Shown piece by piece: positions 30,750-40,847 of a stretch of DNA of 64,000 nucleotides (the first letter of the stretch is position 1; each line of letters opens with the position of its first letter). The DNA comes from Pedobacter sp. KBS0701. Its GTDB lineage: Bacteria; Bacteroidota; Bacteroidia; Sphingobacteriales; Sphingobacteriaceae. Position numbers and translations under genes: made by a program. The stretch lies in NCBI RefSeq assembly GCF_005938645.2, contig NZ_CP042171.1, positions 248,001-312,000 of the forward strand, read 5' to 3'. The notes below the pieces were generated by a model that was not told the DNA's origin, did not search any database, and was given only the letters and a program-made list of their open reading frames with translations.

Positions 30750-33700
30750 ATGCTCAAAGGGTCTGCATATCTGTCGTTGGTTCTATTCATTTACGTGCTT
30801 TTTAGTGCTGTAAATGCTGTGGCACAACCGAAACCGCAACAGCCTGAATTGCGTTTCACCGCGCTCACCTCTAAAAATGGATTATCTTCTAATAATGTAA
30901 CCGTAATTTTCAAAGACAGATATGGCTTGATGTGGTTTGGCACTGAAGACGGATTAAATAAATTTGATGGCACTAACTTCACAACCTACAAACGCCAGGC
31001 AAACGATTCTGCGAGTATACAGGCAAATGAGGTTAAGGCAATTTACGAAGATCGACGGGGAAATCTTTGGATTGGTACAAGCGGAGGTTCGCTTGCACTT
31101 TTTGATAGGAGAAAAAATGCGTTCATCAACTATCCTGCTTCAAATACCCCAACAGGATTCAGTCACAGCCTGATCAGATATATCACCAGTGATTATTTAG
31201 GTAAGATATGGGTGGCAACCTTTACCGGGCTTGATGTTTTTGATCCGGATACCAAAAAGGTTTCCAAGTTTCCAATAGCCGCCGGTCAGTTCGGTAAACT
31301 TCCGCCGGCAATGATCAACATCCTGATGGAAGACAGCAAACACAGGATGTGGGTAGGAACGGACGATGGATTATTTCTTTTTAACCGAAAAAAAACTTCT
31401 TTTACCAGAATAGGGTCTGCAGCAGATAAACCCGTGCACCTGGCAGGAACTATGGTGAAGTCTTTAGCTGAAGATGATAACGGAAATATCTGGATCGGCA
31501 CCACTTCTGGACTGAGTATGCTCAAACCGGATGGTATGGGTTTTGAGAATTATAAGCATATTCCGGGTGATCCCAACTCACTCAGCAACAATATTGTTCA
31601 AAGCATCGCCTTATCAAAAAATGGTCAATTATGGCTCGGCACCGAAGATGGTCTTAATGTTTTTGATCTCCGTACCAAAAAAGTAATGGTATACCGGCCA
31701 AATCCCCGAAACCCTTACAGCCTGCGGGGAACCAGTGTAAAATATGTGTATATAGACAGACAGGGAATATATTGGCTGGGGTTATACCGTGAGGGCATTA
31801 ATAAGTTTGATAGTAACCTCAACCTTTTCAATCTGATCCGAAGTAATATTTTCGATGTATATGGTTTAAATGCACCTGTGGTTACTGCATTTGCACATAA
31901 AGACAACACCAATATATATGTAGCTACTGAAGGGGGCGGATTGAGTATCTTCAACAGAAATACTGCCCTTTTTCATAAAGTAGACCTGAAAAAACTTGGT
32001 TTACAATCACCTGTACCCCTGATGTCGCTATTTGTCAGTTCAGCTAATAAACTTTATGTGGGTACCTTTGGCTATGGCCTGATTGTAATGGATTCAACTT
32101 TGACAAAAGCGACATCTTTTAGAAAAACAAACAACGATTCCGGCCTTAATTCAGATGAGATTTTTTGCACAACCCAGGATAAAAACGGCTTGATATGGGT
32201 GGGTACCAATGGAGGCGGGATCAATGTGATGGATTCAAATCACAAGGTAGTTTTTAGGTATACAAGCAAAGTTCAGTCACCCATAGACCGCAAACTGCCG
32301 CTTAATAATTACATCCGTTTTATTAAAGAAGACCGGTTCGCAAATATATGGGTTGGTTCTCATGGCTCAGGAGTGGCCATGATTAGTGCCAATAAGACCA
32401 TTATCAAACATTATAACGAACTTAATTCCGGCCTCCAGGGTGATGTTACGCAGGCTTTTCTTGAGGATTCCAAGGGGCGGATCTGGATCGGAACGGCAGG
32501 TGGGGGCTTAAATTTGCTGGACCAAAAGTCAGGTAAATTTATAAATTTTAGTGAACGGAATGGCCTGGCTAATGCTGTTGTCGACGCCATCGTGGAAGAT
32601 GACAACCATAATCTTTGGTTAAGTACCAATAAAGGGATTAGCCGTTTTGATCCTAAAATTCAAAAATTCAGCAACTATGGCATATACAATGGGGTTCAGA
32701 ACAATAACTTTATCAGGGGAGCAGCCCTGAAGTGTAAAGACGGTGAAATATTCTTTGGTGGAGCAGAAGGGATGAATTATTTCAATCCTGCCGGATTCAG
32801 AAAAAATAAAAATGTTCCTTCAGTGCTTTTTACCGAGCTAAAGATTTCCAATAATTTAATTGAGGCGAGTGAAGACGGACCTATAACCGACCATATTTCT
32901 GTTGCAAAAAGAATTGATCTGGACTATAAGCAAAATTTTTCCCTGAGTTTTGTGAGTGTAAACTACACTGCGCCCGAACAAAACCGTTATAGTTATAAAC
33001 TCGAAGGTTTTAATAAAGAATGGATTGATGCAGGTACGGCTAAAACCGTTTCCTATACCAATCTCGATCCCGGGGAATATGTTTTCCATGTGCGGGCGAG
33101 CAACAATGACGGTATCGGAAACACGGCAGAGTCTTCGATAAAAATAATTGTTCATCCACCGTGGTGGAGAACAATATATGCTTATGCTTTTTACCTGCTC
33201 GCTATTGCCGGTACTTTGCTTTACATTCGTCACCGGGGAATCAAAAACCTGGAGAGAAAGTTTGCGCTGGTTCAGGAGAAAACAAAAATTGAGCAGCAAA
33301 TTTTGCAGGATAGAAAAGAGGCAGAGCGGCTGCATGAACTGGATTCATTAAAGATTAAATTTCTGACCAACCTTAGCCATGAGTTTCGTACGCCGCTTTC
33401 ACTAATCCTGGGGCCGGTGGAGAAGCTACTTTCACAAGAGGAAGGAGATGGTAAAAATGCTTCTCTTAAAATAGTGAAGCGAAATGCCCGGCGCTTACTT
33501 AACCTGGTAAACCAAATCCTTGATTTTCGTAAAATTGAAGAAAATGAGCTCAAGATCAATAATGCGAAAGGTGAACTGGTTGCCTTTATAGCTGATGTAA
33601 TAGAATCTTTCAATGATTTAAGCGAACGTAAATCCATAAGTCTTTCTTTTCAAACCCAGTTTGATAGCTATCCGACTGAATTTGACCACGACAAACTGGA

Positions 33701-34913
33701 ACGCGTTTTATTTAACCTGCTTTCTAATGCCTTCAAATTTACCCCGTCAGGCGGTACTATTACCGTTGATTTGAAAAAAAATCAGCACAATGAGCAGAAA
33801 GAAGCTGTTTTAATAAGCGTTAGCGATACCGGGATTGGCATTAGCGAGGAAGAACAGCAAAAAGTATTTGAAAGATTTTTTCAGGCAGACACCGAAGTTT
33901 CTATTCTCAACCAGGGAAGTGGGATTGGACTCTCCATCATTAAAGAATTTGTCAAAATCCAGGGAGGTACTATTGATTTACAAAGCGAGGTTGGGAAAGG
34001 TACACGTTTCACGATCGCCCTGCCTTTGCCGCTACTGGACCATATTGAAAAGCTTAATCTGGATTTTTCCAGTCCGGAAATACCATTTGAAGCTCAGGAG
34101 GAGGCTTTAGAGAAATCACTGAGCGAAACAGATGCGGAAATCCATACCATCCTTCTGGTAGAAGATAACCAGGACCTCAGAGAATATCTTCGGGATAATT
34201 TGAAGTCCAATTATCGTATTGTGGAAGCAGCTGACGGTAAGGAGGGTTGGCAAAAAACATTGGCAAACCACCCGGAAATCATCGTAAGCGATATTAGTAT
34301 GCCAAATATGACGGGTATTGAATTGTGCAAAAAAATAAAAGAAGATAAAAGGACAAAACATATTCCGGTTATTTTACTAACCGCGCTCACCGGCGAACAG
34401 GAACAATTAACGGGGCTCGAAATCGGGGCTAATGACTACCTCACCAAGCCATTTAATATTGATATCCTCAATGTTAAAATCAAAAACCTTTTAGTTCTCA
34501 ACCGGACCCTTAAAAATACTTATACCAAACAGATCAAGATGGAGGCAGCAGAAATTTTAGTTGAATCCCACGGTGATAAGTTACTCAAGAATATTCTGAA
34601 GTATATTGAAGACAATATCAATAATTCACAATTATCTGTTGAGGATTTAAGTAAAAATGTAGGGATGAGCCGGGGCTCGCTTTATCACAAAGTGCTGGAA
34701 TTAACAGGGCTTTCGCCTGTTGAATATATACGCTCGGTAAAACTCGATAAAGCAGCTGCCTTATTGGTTAAAAGTGATTTAAATATTTCTCAGATTGCCT
34801 ATCTGGTAGGTTTTGCGACACCAAACTATTTTGCCAAATCATTTAAGTTAAAATTCGGAATGCAACCTTCAGAATATTTAAATCTGCACCGTAAGCCGGA
34901 CAATTCTGCTTGA
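30750..34913 (+). CDS. Hybrid two-component system regulator (HTCS, SusR-functional analogue)
   Basis: One protein combining sensor kinase and transcription factor, 1387 residues. Order: signal peptide (to about 26), Reg_prop propeller repeats in the periplasm (about 35-690, repeated IWIGT/LWLGTEDGLN motifs), Y_Y_Y domain (about 740-800), one membrane span (about 806-825), HisKA with H877 in NLSHEFRTPLS, HATPase (NLLSNAFKFTP, SDTGIGIS), receiver with phospho-acceptor D1181 in IIVSDISMPNMTG, and an AraC-type HTH at the C-terminus (VGMSRGSLYHKVL, QIAYLVGFATPNYF). ATG 30750 is chosen over a GTG one codon earlier. In Bacteroides, such proteins bind xylan oligosaccharides and switch on the neighbouring locus. 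Confidence 0.96.
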   Translation: MLKGSAYLSLVLFIYVLFSAVNAVAQPKPQQPELRFTALTSKNGLSSNNVTVIFKDRYGLMWFGTEDGLNKFDGTNFTTYKRQANDSASIQANEVKAIYEDRRGNLWIGTSGGSLALFDRRKNAFINYPASNTPTGFSHSLIRYITSDYLGKIWVATFTGLDVFDPDTKKVSKFPIAAGQFGKLPPAMINILMEDSKHRMWVGTDDGLFLFNRKKTSFTRIGSAADKPVHLAGTMVKSLAEDDNGNIWIGTTSGLSMLKPDGMGFENYKHIPGDPNSLSNNIVQSIALSKNGQLWLGTEDGLNVFDLRTKKVMVYRPNPRNPYSLRGTSVKYVYIDRQGIYWLGLYREGINKFDSNLNLFNLIRSNIFDVYGLNAPVVTAFAHKDNTNIYVATEGGGLSIFNRNTALFHKVDLKKLGLQSPVPLMSLFVSSANKLYVGTFGYGLIVMDSTLTKATSFRKTNNDSGLNSDEIFCTTQDKNGLIWVGTNGGGINVMDSNHKVVFRYTSKVQSPIDRKLPLNNYIRFIKEDRFANIWVGSHGSGVAMISANKTIIKHYNELNSGLQGDVTQAFLEDSKGRIWIGTAGGGLNLLDQKSGKFINFSERNGLANAVVDAIVEDDNHNLWLSTNKGISRFDPKIQKFSNYGIYNGVQNNNFIRGAALKCKDGEIFFGGAEGMNYFNPAGFRKNKNVPSVLFTELKISNNLIEASEDGPITDHISVAKRIDLDYKQNFSLSFVSVNYTAPEQNRYSYKLEGFNKEWIDAGTAKTVSYTNLDPGEYVFHVRASNNDGIGNTAESSIKIIVHPPWWRTIYAYAFYLLAIAGTLLYIRHRGIKNLERKFALVQEKTKIEQQILQDRKEAERLHELDSLKIKFLTNLSHEFRTPLSLILGPVEKLLSQEEGDGKNASLKIVKRNARRLLNLVNQILDFRKIEENELKINNAKGELVAFIADVIESFNDLSERKSISLSFQTQFDSYPTEFDHDKLERVLFNLLSNAFKFTPSGGTITVDLKKNQHNEQKEAVLISVSDTGIGISEEEQQKVFERFFQADTEVSILNQGSGIGLSIIKEFVKIQGGTIDLQSEVGKGTRFTIALPLPLLDHIEKLNLDFSSPEIPFEAQEEALEKSLSETDAEIHTILLVEDNQDLREYLRDNLKSNYRIVEAADGKEGWQKTLANHPEIIVSDISMPNMTGIELCKKIKEDKRTKHIPVILLTALTGEQEQLTGLEIGANDYLTKPFNIDILNVKIKNLLVLNRTLKNTYTKQIKMEAAEILVESHGDKLLKNILKYIEDNINNSQLSVEDLSKNVGMSRGSLYHKVLELTGLSPVEYIRSVKLDKAAALLVKSDLNISQIAYLVGFATPNYFAKSFKLKFGMQPSEYLNLHRKPDNSA

Positions 34914-35106
34914 AGGTAAATCCCGGAACACATTATAGGGAAACTAAAGATTTCTTATACCTTACCGCATTTTATTGGGTATCGTTTCAGTCTTTTTAAT
35001 TTGCTACATATCTATTGGTGGCTAATTGAACATTAATCGCAGCATTATATTCAAACGATAAGGTAAAGTTCAGCGCTGTTGGATAGTTTTGATAATTGAT
35101 AAGAAT

Positions 35107-37077
35107 ATGAGAACAAAATTAATTTTATGCTGCTTCACCTGGCTACTGGTTTTCAGTTTTTCAGTTTCTGGCAAGGTTACCTTACCCCAGCTGGTATCCA
35201 GCCACATGGTGCTTCAGCGGGAAACTCCTCTGACAATATGGGGATGGGCAGCAGCAAAAGAAAAAATAACGATCAGTTTTAACGGAAAAACGTATAAGGC
35301 AACCACTGATGAACAAGGCTCATGGTCAGTAAAAATGAAAAAGATGAAAGCCGGCGGCCCTTTTAAGATGATTGTTAAGGGTGAGAATACGATTACGCTT
35401 GATGATATTATGCTGGGAGATGTATGGTTTTGTTCAGGGCAATCCAATATGGCCCTGCCAATGGAGCGGTTAAAAGAAGCTTATCCGCAGGTGATTGAAA
35501 AGGATCATTTTCCTTTGATCAGAAACTTTTTTGTTCCAACCAAATCAAACCTGTCTGGAGAATCGATCGATCTTCCTCCCGGCAAATGGGTTCCGGCTAC
35601 TGGTGCAGGGATATTAAGTTTCGGAGGAACAAGTTATTTTTTCGCAAAAACACTCTTTCAAAAATATAACATTCCAATAGGCATCATCAATTCAAGCGTT
35701 GGAGGTACCCCGATTGAGGCCTGGATGAGTCGCGATGCATTTTTGACGAATCCCGGGCAGACGAAAAAAATAAACAATTTCAGAGATTCGGCATTTATGG
35801 CCAATTATCAAAAAAGGCTTAAAGAGAAGAACTTAGCAATGCCTACAACAGTTCCTGTAGTTGATGAAGGACTTTCAGGTCCGGTAAAGTGGATCGACCC
35901 GGATTTTAATGCCAGCGGCTGGCGAAAATTTTGGATGCCGGGCTACTGGGCTGATCAGGGGCTCCGAAACTTCAACGGGATATTTTATTTCAGAAAAGAA
36001 TTACAAATCCCCGCAGAAATGAGCGGACAGCAGGCTAAGCTTTACCTTGGCCGCATCATCGATGCAGATTCCGTGTTCCTTAATGGTAAATTTATTGGCA
36101 ACACTACCTATCAATATCCTCCACGCAGGTATGTTATTCCTGCCGGGCTGTTGAAAAGCGGAAAAAACATCCTGATCGTTAAAGTTGTGAGCAGCAGTGG
36201 TAAAGGCGGCTTTGTTCCAGATAAAAACTATTCCTTGCTCACTCCGGAAAAAAAGATAGACTTACGTGGGGAATGGAGTTTCGAAGTAGGTTATGCTCAG
36301 CCAAGGCAAAACCAGGGTTTCCGTGCCGGGGCAGAAATGCCATTAGTTGCGCAGAATGAACCAACCGGATTATTCAATACCATGGTTTCGCCCGCGGTAC
36401 GGTTTGCAATAAAAGGTTTTCTCTGGTACCAGGGTGAATCGAATACCGGAGATCCGAAAGCATACGGACAATTGTTGCCGGCGCTTATAAAAGACTGGCG
36501 CAATAAATGGAAGCAGGGAGATTTACCGTTTATCTATGCACAGTTGCCTAATTTTATGGAAGCCAGCTATCTGCCCGAAGAAAGTAGCTGGGCAGAGTTC
36601 AGGCAAAGCCAGCTGCAGGCGCTTTCAGTACCAAACACAGGAATGGCTGTGGCCATTGATGCTGGCGAATGGAATGATATTCATCCGCTGGATAAAAAAG
36701 ACGTCGGTGAACGTTTGGCACTATGGGCCGCACATTTAGCTTACCATGACCAGGAGATTATTTATTCGGGACCTATTTATAAATCAAATCATCCAAAAGG
36801 ATCTGAACTGACTATAAACTTTGACCATGTAGAACCTGGGTTGATGATTAAAGGATCAGATAAACTGACCGGTTTCGCACTTGCAGGTGAGGATAAGGTT
36901 TTCTATTGGGGCCAGGCCAGGATAGTGGGAGATGCTGTTGTGCTCTCAAGTCCTTTGGTTGTAAAACCGGCCTTTGTCCGTTATGCATGGGCAGATAATC
37001 CCGATCGGGCTAATTTATACAACAAGGCAAATTTACCGGCTTCCCCTTTTGAAGCAGAAGTTGATCATTCGAGATAA
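35107..37077 (+). CDS. Two-domain SASA acetylesterase (sialate O-acetylesterase-like)
   Basis: About 656 residues from ATG 35107; a TTG 18 bases upstream is a poorer start. Signal peptide ends VSGK. The SGNH nucleophile lies in CSGQSNMALPME. A beta-sandwich domain (about 270-390, with FYFRKELQIP and RRYVIPAGLL) is inserted, then the catalytic domain resumes with [12 protein letters not shown] and ends with the NDIHPLDKKDVGERLA Asp-His region. The layout matches the long sialate O-acetylesterase family and CE20-type hemicellulose acetylesterases, not the short CE6 at 6246. It probably deacetylates xylan oligosaccharides. It stands between the regulator and SusC. Confidence 0.88.
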   Translation: MRTKLILCCFTWLLVFSFSVSGKVTLPQLVSSHMVLQRETPLTIWGWAAAKEKITISFNGKTYKATTDEQGSWSVKMKKMKAGGPFKMIVKGENTITLDDIMLGDVWFCSGQSNMALPMERLKEAYPQVIEKDHFPLIRNFFVPTKSNLSGESIDLPPGKWVPATGAGILSFGGTSYFFAKTLFQKYNIPIGIINSSVGGTPIEAWMSRDAFLTNPGQTKKINNFRDSAFMANYQKRLKEKNLAMPTTVPVVDEGLSGPVKWIDPDFNASGWRKFWMPGYWADQGLRNFNGIFYFRKELQIPAEMSGQQAKLYLGRIIDADSVFLNGKFIGNTTYQYPPRRYVIPAGLLKSGKNILIVKVVSSSGKGGFVPDKNYSLLTPEKKIDLRGEWSFEVGYAQPRQNQGFRAGAEMPLVAQNEPTGLFNTMVSPAVRFAIKGFLWYQGESNTGDPKAYGQLLPALIKDWRNKWKQGDLPFIYAQLPNFMEASYLPEESSWAEFRQSQLQALSVPNTGMAVAIDAGEWNDIHPLDKKDVGERLALWAAHLAYHDQEIIYSGPIYKSNHPKGSELTINFDHVEPGLMIKGSDKLTGFALAGEDKVFYWGQARIVGDAVVLSSPLVVKPAFVRYAWADNPDRANLYNKANLPASPFEAEVDHSR

Positions 37078-37140
37078 TCAAATGTGTACCTGAAAACTTA
37101 TGCATCGAAACCTTGGACAAGCTTGCCTTTGATTGTAAAT

Positions 37141-37170
37141 TACTGCTCTTTTAGCCATAAAAGAACAGTA
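37141..37170. terminator. Hairpin downstream of the SASA gene
   Basis: TACTGCTCTTTTA and TAAAAGAACAGTA form a 13-bp stem with one mismatch around GCCA, 63 bp after the stop. A clean U-tract does not follow immediately, so termination is likely but unproven. Confidence 0.5.
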
Positions 37171-37745
37171 AAATTAGAGACTTCTCCCTATTTTTTTGTT
37201 TAACTGGATCTACAATATGGACAGCTTGTGTTAAATAAAATAAAAAAAATTCAACCGATTGCATAAATTGAAATTATGGCTCTTTTTTACATATTTACTA
37301 CCTCTTAATAAGTAATTTCACAGGTCTTATTTGCAAAAATTTGGCGAAGTATAACTGTTCTTGTAATATCGGTTTTTTCATTCGAATGGCTTTTGATTGG
37401 TATTTAAAGGCCTTTTTTTGTTTGCTTTTTAAATTTTAAGCTCAGTAATTTTTTATTTTTTACCGCACGGTTGGTCACTTAATTGCCTTGTTTTTTAGGC
37501 TGGGTTTTCCTGTCTCCGAAGAGCAACCTAAACATTCTGATTTGAACATTTATACTACTAATATGCACAATTAAATCAGGAGGCGTTTATCAATGTAAAT
37601 ACCTTTATCACAACAATAATGAATTGGATTTGAAATTTACAGTCAGTTTTTTATAGCTTGTGATTTAACTATTCGCTGGCTGATTTTTCAATTAACACTG
37701 TAAGTTTTTTTCTATTCATTTTTAACCATTTATAAACCATTTTAT
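37171..37745. other. AT-rich regulatory spacer before SusC
   Basis: About 575 bp with no gene. It should hold the promoter and HTCS-binding region for the SusC/SusD operon. I see no TAnnTTTG element with a good -33 partner; TACCTTTA at 37590-37597 is the nearest match. Confidence 0.45.
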
Positions 37746-40700
37746 ATGAGAAGTGAAATTTTACAAACTTATGTAACATCGCGCTTGAAATTTTTCAGGT
37801 GCTTACCCAAAGTTATGCTGCTAACGGCGTTGGTATTTTCAGCGTTTATTGCACAGGCACAAACTGTGGTAAAAGGTAAAGTTGTTGATGAACAAGGTAA
37901 GGCAATGCCTGGAGTGGGTGTCCTTTTAAAAGGAACCAATACCAGTACCTCATCCCAGGATAATGGAAGTTTTTCTATTACCACGACTGGGGCAAACCCG
38001 GTTTTAGTATTCTCTTACGTTGGTTATACCAGCAAAGAGATTCCGGTGAAAGATCAAAGCACGATAAATGTTACCCTTCAACCAAGCGCAGCAGAGCTTG
38101 CTCAGGTTGTGGTTGTAGGTTATGGTACTCAACGTAAAGAAGCTGTAACAGGTTCTGTGGCGTCAATTGCCGGAGAAAAAATTCGTGAAGTACCGGCACC
38201 TAACATCGCGCAGGCTATTCAGGGCAGGTTAGCGGGGGTTAACATTTCGCAGACTTCAACGAAACCAGGTGCAACCATGCAAATCCTCATCCGCGGTCAG
38301 CGTTCACTTTCGGCGAGTAACGAGCCGCTTGTGGTATTGGATGGAATTCCATTTCCCGGCTCTATTGGCGATATCAATCCTAACGATATTAAAAGTATTG
38401 ATATCTTAAAAGATGCTTCTGCAACTGCTATTTATGGTTCAAGGGGTGCCAATGGCGTAATCCTATTGACCACCAACAGGGGCCAGGTTGGAGCGCCCGC
38501 TAAAGTTTCATACAATACCTATACAGGTTTGCAAACCTTGTTTGCAAAATACCCGATGATGGACGGACCGGAATTAGTTGCGCTGAGAAAAGCATCAGGA
38601 AAATTCACCACCCTTGGTGTAGATGAAGCCAATGATGTAAATACCGACTGGCAAGACTTGTTTTATAACAAAAGTGCTATTATGACCAGTCATGATTTGG
38701 GTGTAACTGGAGGTTCAGCAACCAGTAACTATAGTTTTGGTGGTGGTTATTACAAAAACCAGAGTTTAATTCCTACTCAGCAGTATACGAGGTATTCGAT
38801 GAAAGCGTCTCTTGATCAGCAAATAGGAAAGCTTTTCCGCCTTGGATTTACGACAAATAACAATTACAATATTAGTGAAGGCAATCAGGTTGGAATTTAC
38901 GGCAACCTGGCTAATACCCCTATTTCAAATCCTTATAATACTGATGGAAGTTTAAAAAGGACTGTCAGAAGTCCGCAGGATGAAGCCTATGTTTTTACCA
39001 ATGGAATTGTTAAGAATTTACGTGACCAGTGGTTGAATGATACCCGTGGTTTTGCCACCTACAATTCATTTTATGGAGAGGTGAAAATTCCCGGAGTTGA
39101 AGGATTAAAATACCGTGCAAATCTTGGTCTGGATTTTATCCAAAGTAACAATGGTAACTTCACTGGTGTTGGAGTGGGCAGTACCACAGCCACTACGCCT
39201 TCAACAGCAGGGGTAAGTAATTCACAAACCTATCACTGGACGCTTGAGAATTTAATTACCTATGACCGCAGTTTTGGAAAACACAGTTTCAATGCTGTTG
39301 CTTTATATTCAGCAGAACAAAATAAATTCAATTCTTCTTCTATGACTGCCAGAGATATTCCTTCTGATGCCTTCCAGTTTTATAATCTTGGACAGGCAAA
39401 TGGAGAGTTAACGATTGGCAATGGACAATATAGCCTTACAGGTCTTGTTTCCTACATGGGAAGGATTATGTATTCTTATGATAACAGGTTCTTATTGAGT
39501 GCAACACTTCGCTCGGATGGATCCTCGCGTTTGGCGCCAGGATATAAATGGCATACCTATCCAGCCGTTTCTGTGGGATGGAATATGATGAATGAATCTT
39601 TCATGAAAGGTATAACGGCCATCGATAAATTAAAAATCCGTGTAGGTTACGGTCAGACTTCCAATCAGGCGGTTAATCCATATCAAACACTTGGTTTGTT
39701 AAGTCCCCGTCCATATAATTTTGGTAACAACGCCTACTCAACCGGTTATTATTTATCTCAGCTTCCAAGCCCGGGTTTGGGATGGGAATACTCTGAAACC
39801 TGGAATTATGGCTTAGATTTTTCAATTTTGAAAAACCGGATTTCAGGTACTTTTGAATATTATGATACCAAAACCAAAGATATCTTACTTAATCTTGGAC
39901 TACCTTCTACAGCGGGAGTAGGCGGCTATACTGCTAATATTGGCCAAACCCAGAATAAAGGATGGGAATTAAGTCTTAATGGTGTGATTCTTGAAAATCA
40001 GGGTGGCTGGACCTGGGATTTAGGATTCAATATTTCTGCAAACAGAAACAAACTTACGGCATTAGCTTCCGGACAAACACGTGATGAAGGAAATGCATGG
40101 TTTGTGGGCCATAATATTAATGCGATATATGACTACGAAAAAGTTGGATTGTGGCAGGCAGGAGACCCATATTTAAATGTGTTGGAACCAGGCGGTAATG
40201 TGGGTATGATCAAAGTTAAATATACCGGAGACTACGATGCAAATGGCGTTCCGACCAGGCCTATCGGAGCTGCAGACAGGCAAATTATTGATATTGATCC
40301 TAAATTTACCGGTGGATTCAATACCAGGGTTGCTTACAAAGGATTTGATCTGAATGTTGTTGGTCTTTTCAAAAGCGGCGGAACTTTAGTAAGTACATTA
40401 TATAGTTCGGCGGGTTACCTTAATTTGTTAACAGGTCGTAGAAATAATGTTAAGGTAGATTACTGGACACCTGAAAATACAGGAGCAAAGTATCCTAAAC
40501 CAGGTGGTATTGCCAGCGGTGATAACCCTAAGTACGGAAGCACACTGGGCTTTTTTGACGCTTCATTCCTGAAAATAAGGACCATATCGCTTGGTTATGA
40601 TTTTAACAGGGATTTAATTAAAAATTCCAATGTAAAGCTCCGCATGTATGTAACGGTGCAAAATCCGTTTGTCATGTTCTCACCTTACCATGACGAGTCA

Positions 40701-40835
40701 GGTATGGATCCGGAAACCAATTCATTTGGTGATGAAAACCAGGCGGTAAGCTCTTACCAGAGACGAATCTTAACTATTGGAACAAACACACCTTCGACGC
40801 GGAATTATGTTGCAGGTCTAAACTTAACATTTTAA
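37746..40835 (+). CDS. SusC-like TonB-dependent oligosaccharide transporter
   Basis: Outer-membrane importer of 1029 residues. Signal peptide ends AQAQ (about 39), followed by the carboxypeptidase-like domain (GKVVDEQGKAMPGVGVLLKG), the SusC motif VVVVGYGTQRKEAVTGSV, the plug (LVVLDGIPFPG, ILKDASATAIYGSRGANGVI) and a 22-strand barrel ending YVAGLNLTF. The signal segment has a longer, positively charged N-terminus than usual. With the SusD gene 12 bp downstream it forms the uptake complex for xylan oligosaccharides, its substrate being inferred from context. Confidence 0.97.
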   Translation: MRSEILQTYVTSRLKFFRCLPKVMLLTALVFSAFIAQAQTVVKGKVVDEQGKAMPGVGVLLKGTNTSTSSQDNGSFSITTTGANPVLVFSYVGYTSKEIPVKDQSTINVTLQPSAAELAQVVVVGYGTQRKEAVTGSVASIAGEKIREVPAPNIAQAIQGRLAGVNISQTSTKPGATMQILIRGQRSLSASNEPLVVLDGIPFPGSIGDINPNDIKSIDILKDASATAIYGSRGANGVILLTTNRGQVGAPAKVSYNTYTGLQTLFAKYPMMDGPELVALRKASGKFTTLGVDEANDVNTDWQDLFYNKSAIMTSHDLGVTGGSATSNYSFGGGYYKNQSLIPTQQYTRYSMKASLDQQIGKLFRLGFTTNNNYNISEGNQVGIYGNLANTPISNPYNTDGSLKRTVRSPQDEAYVFTNGIVKNLRDQWLNDTRGFATYNSFYGEVKIPGVEGLKYRANLGLDFIQSNNGNFTGVGVGSTTATTPSTAGVSNSQTYHWTLENLITYDRSFGKHSFNAVALYSAEQNKFNSSSMTARDIPSDAFQFYNLGQANGELTIGNGQYSLTGLVSYMGRIMYSYDNRFLLSATLRSDGSSRLAPGYKWHTYPAVSVGWNMMNESFMKGITAIDKLKIRVGYGQTSNQAVNPYQTLGLLSPRPYNFGNNAYSTGYYLSQLPSPGLGWEYSETWNYGLDFSILKNRISGTFEYYDTKTKDILLNLGLPSTAGVGGYTANIGQTQNKGWELSLNGVILENQGGWTWDLGFNISANRNKLTALASGQTRDEGNAWFVGHNINAIYDYEKVGLWQAGDPYLNVLEPGGNVGMIKVKYTGDYDANGVPTRPIGAADRQIIDIDPKFTGGFNTRVAYKGFDLNVVGLFKSGGTLVSTLYSSAGYLNLLTGRRNNVKVDYWTPENTGAKYPKPGGIASGDNPKYGSTLGFFDASFLKIRTISLGYDFNRDLIKNSNVKLRMYVTVQNPFVMFSPYHDESGMDPETNSFGDENQAVSSYQRRILTIGTNTPSTRNYVAGLNLTF

Positions 40836-40847
40836 CATCATTTGAAT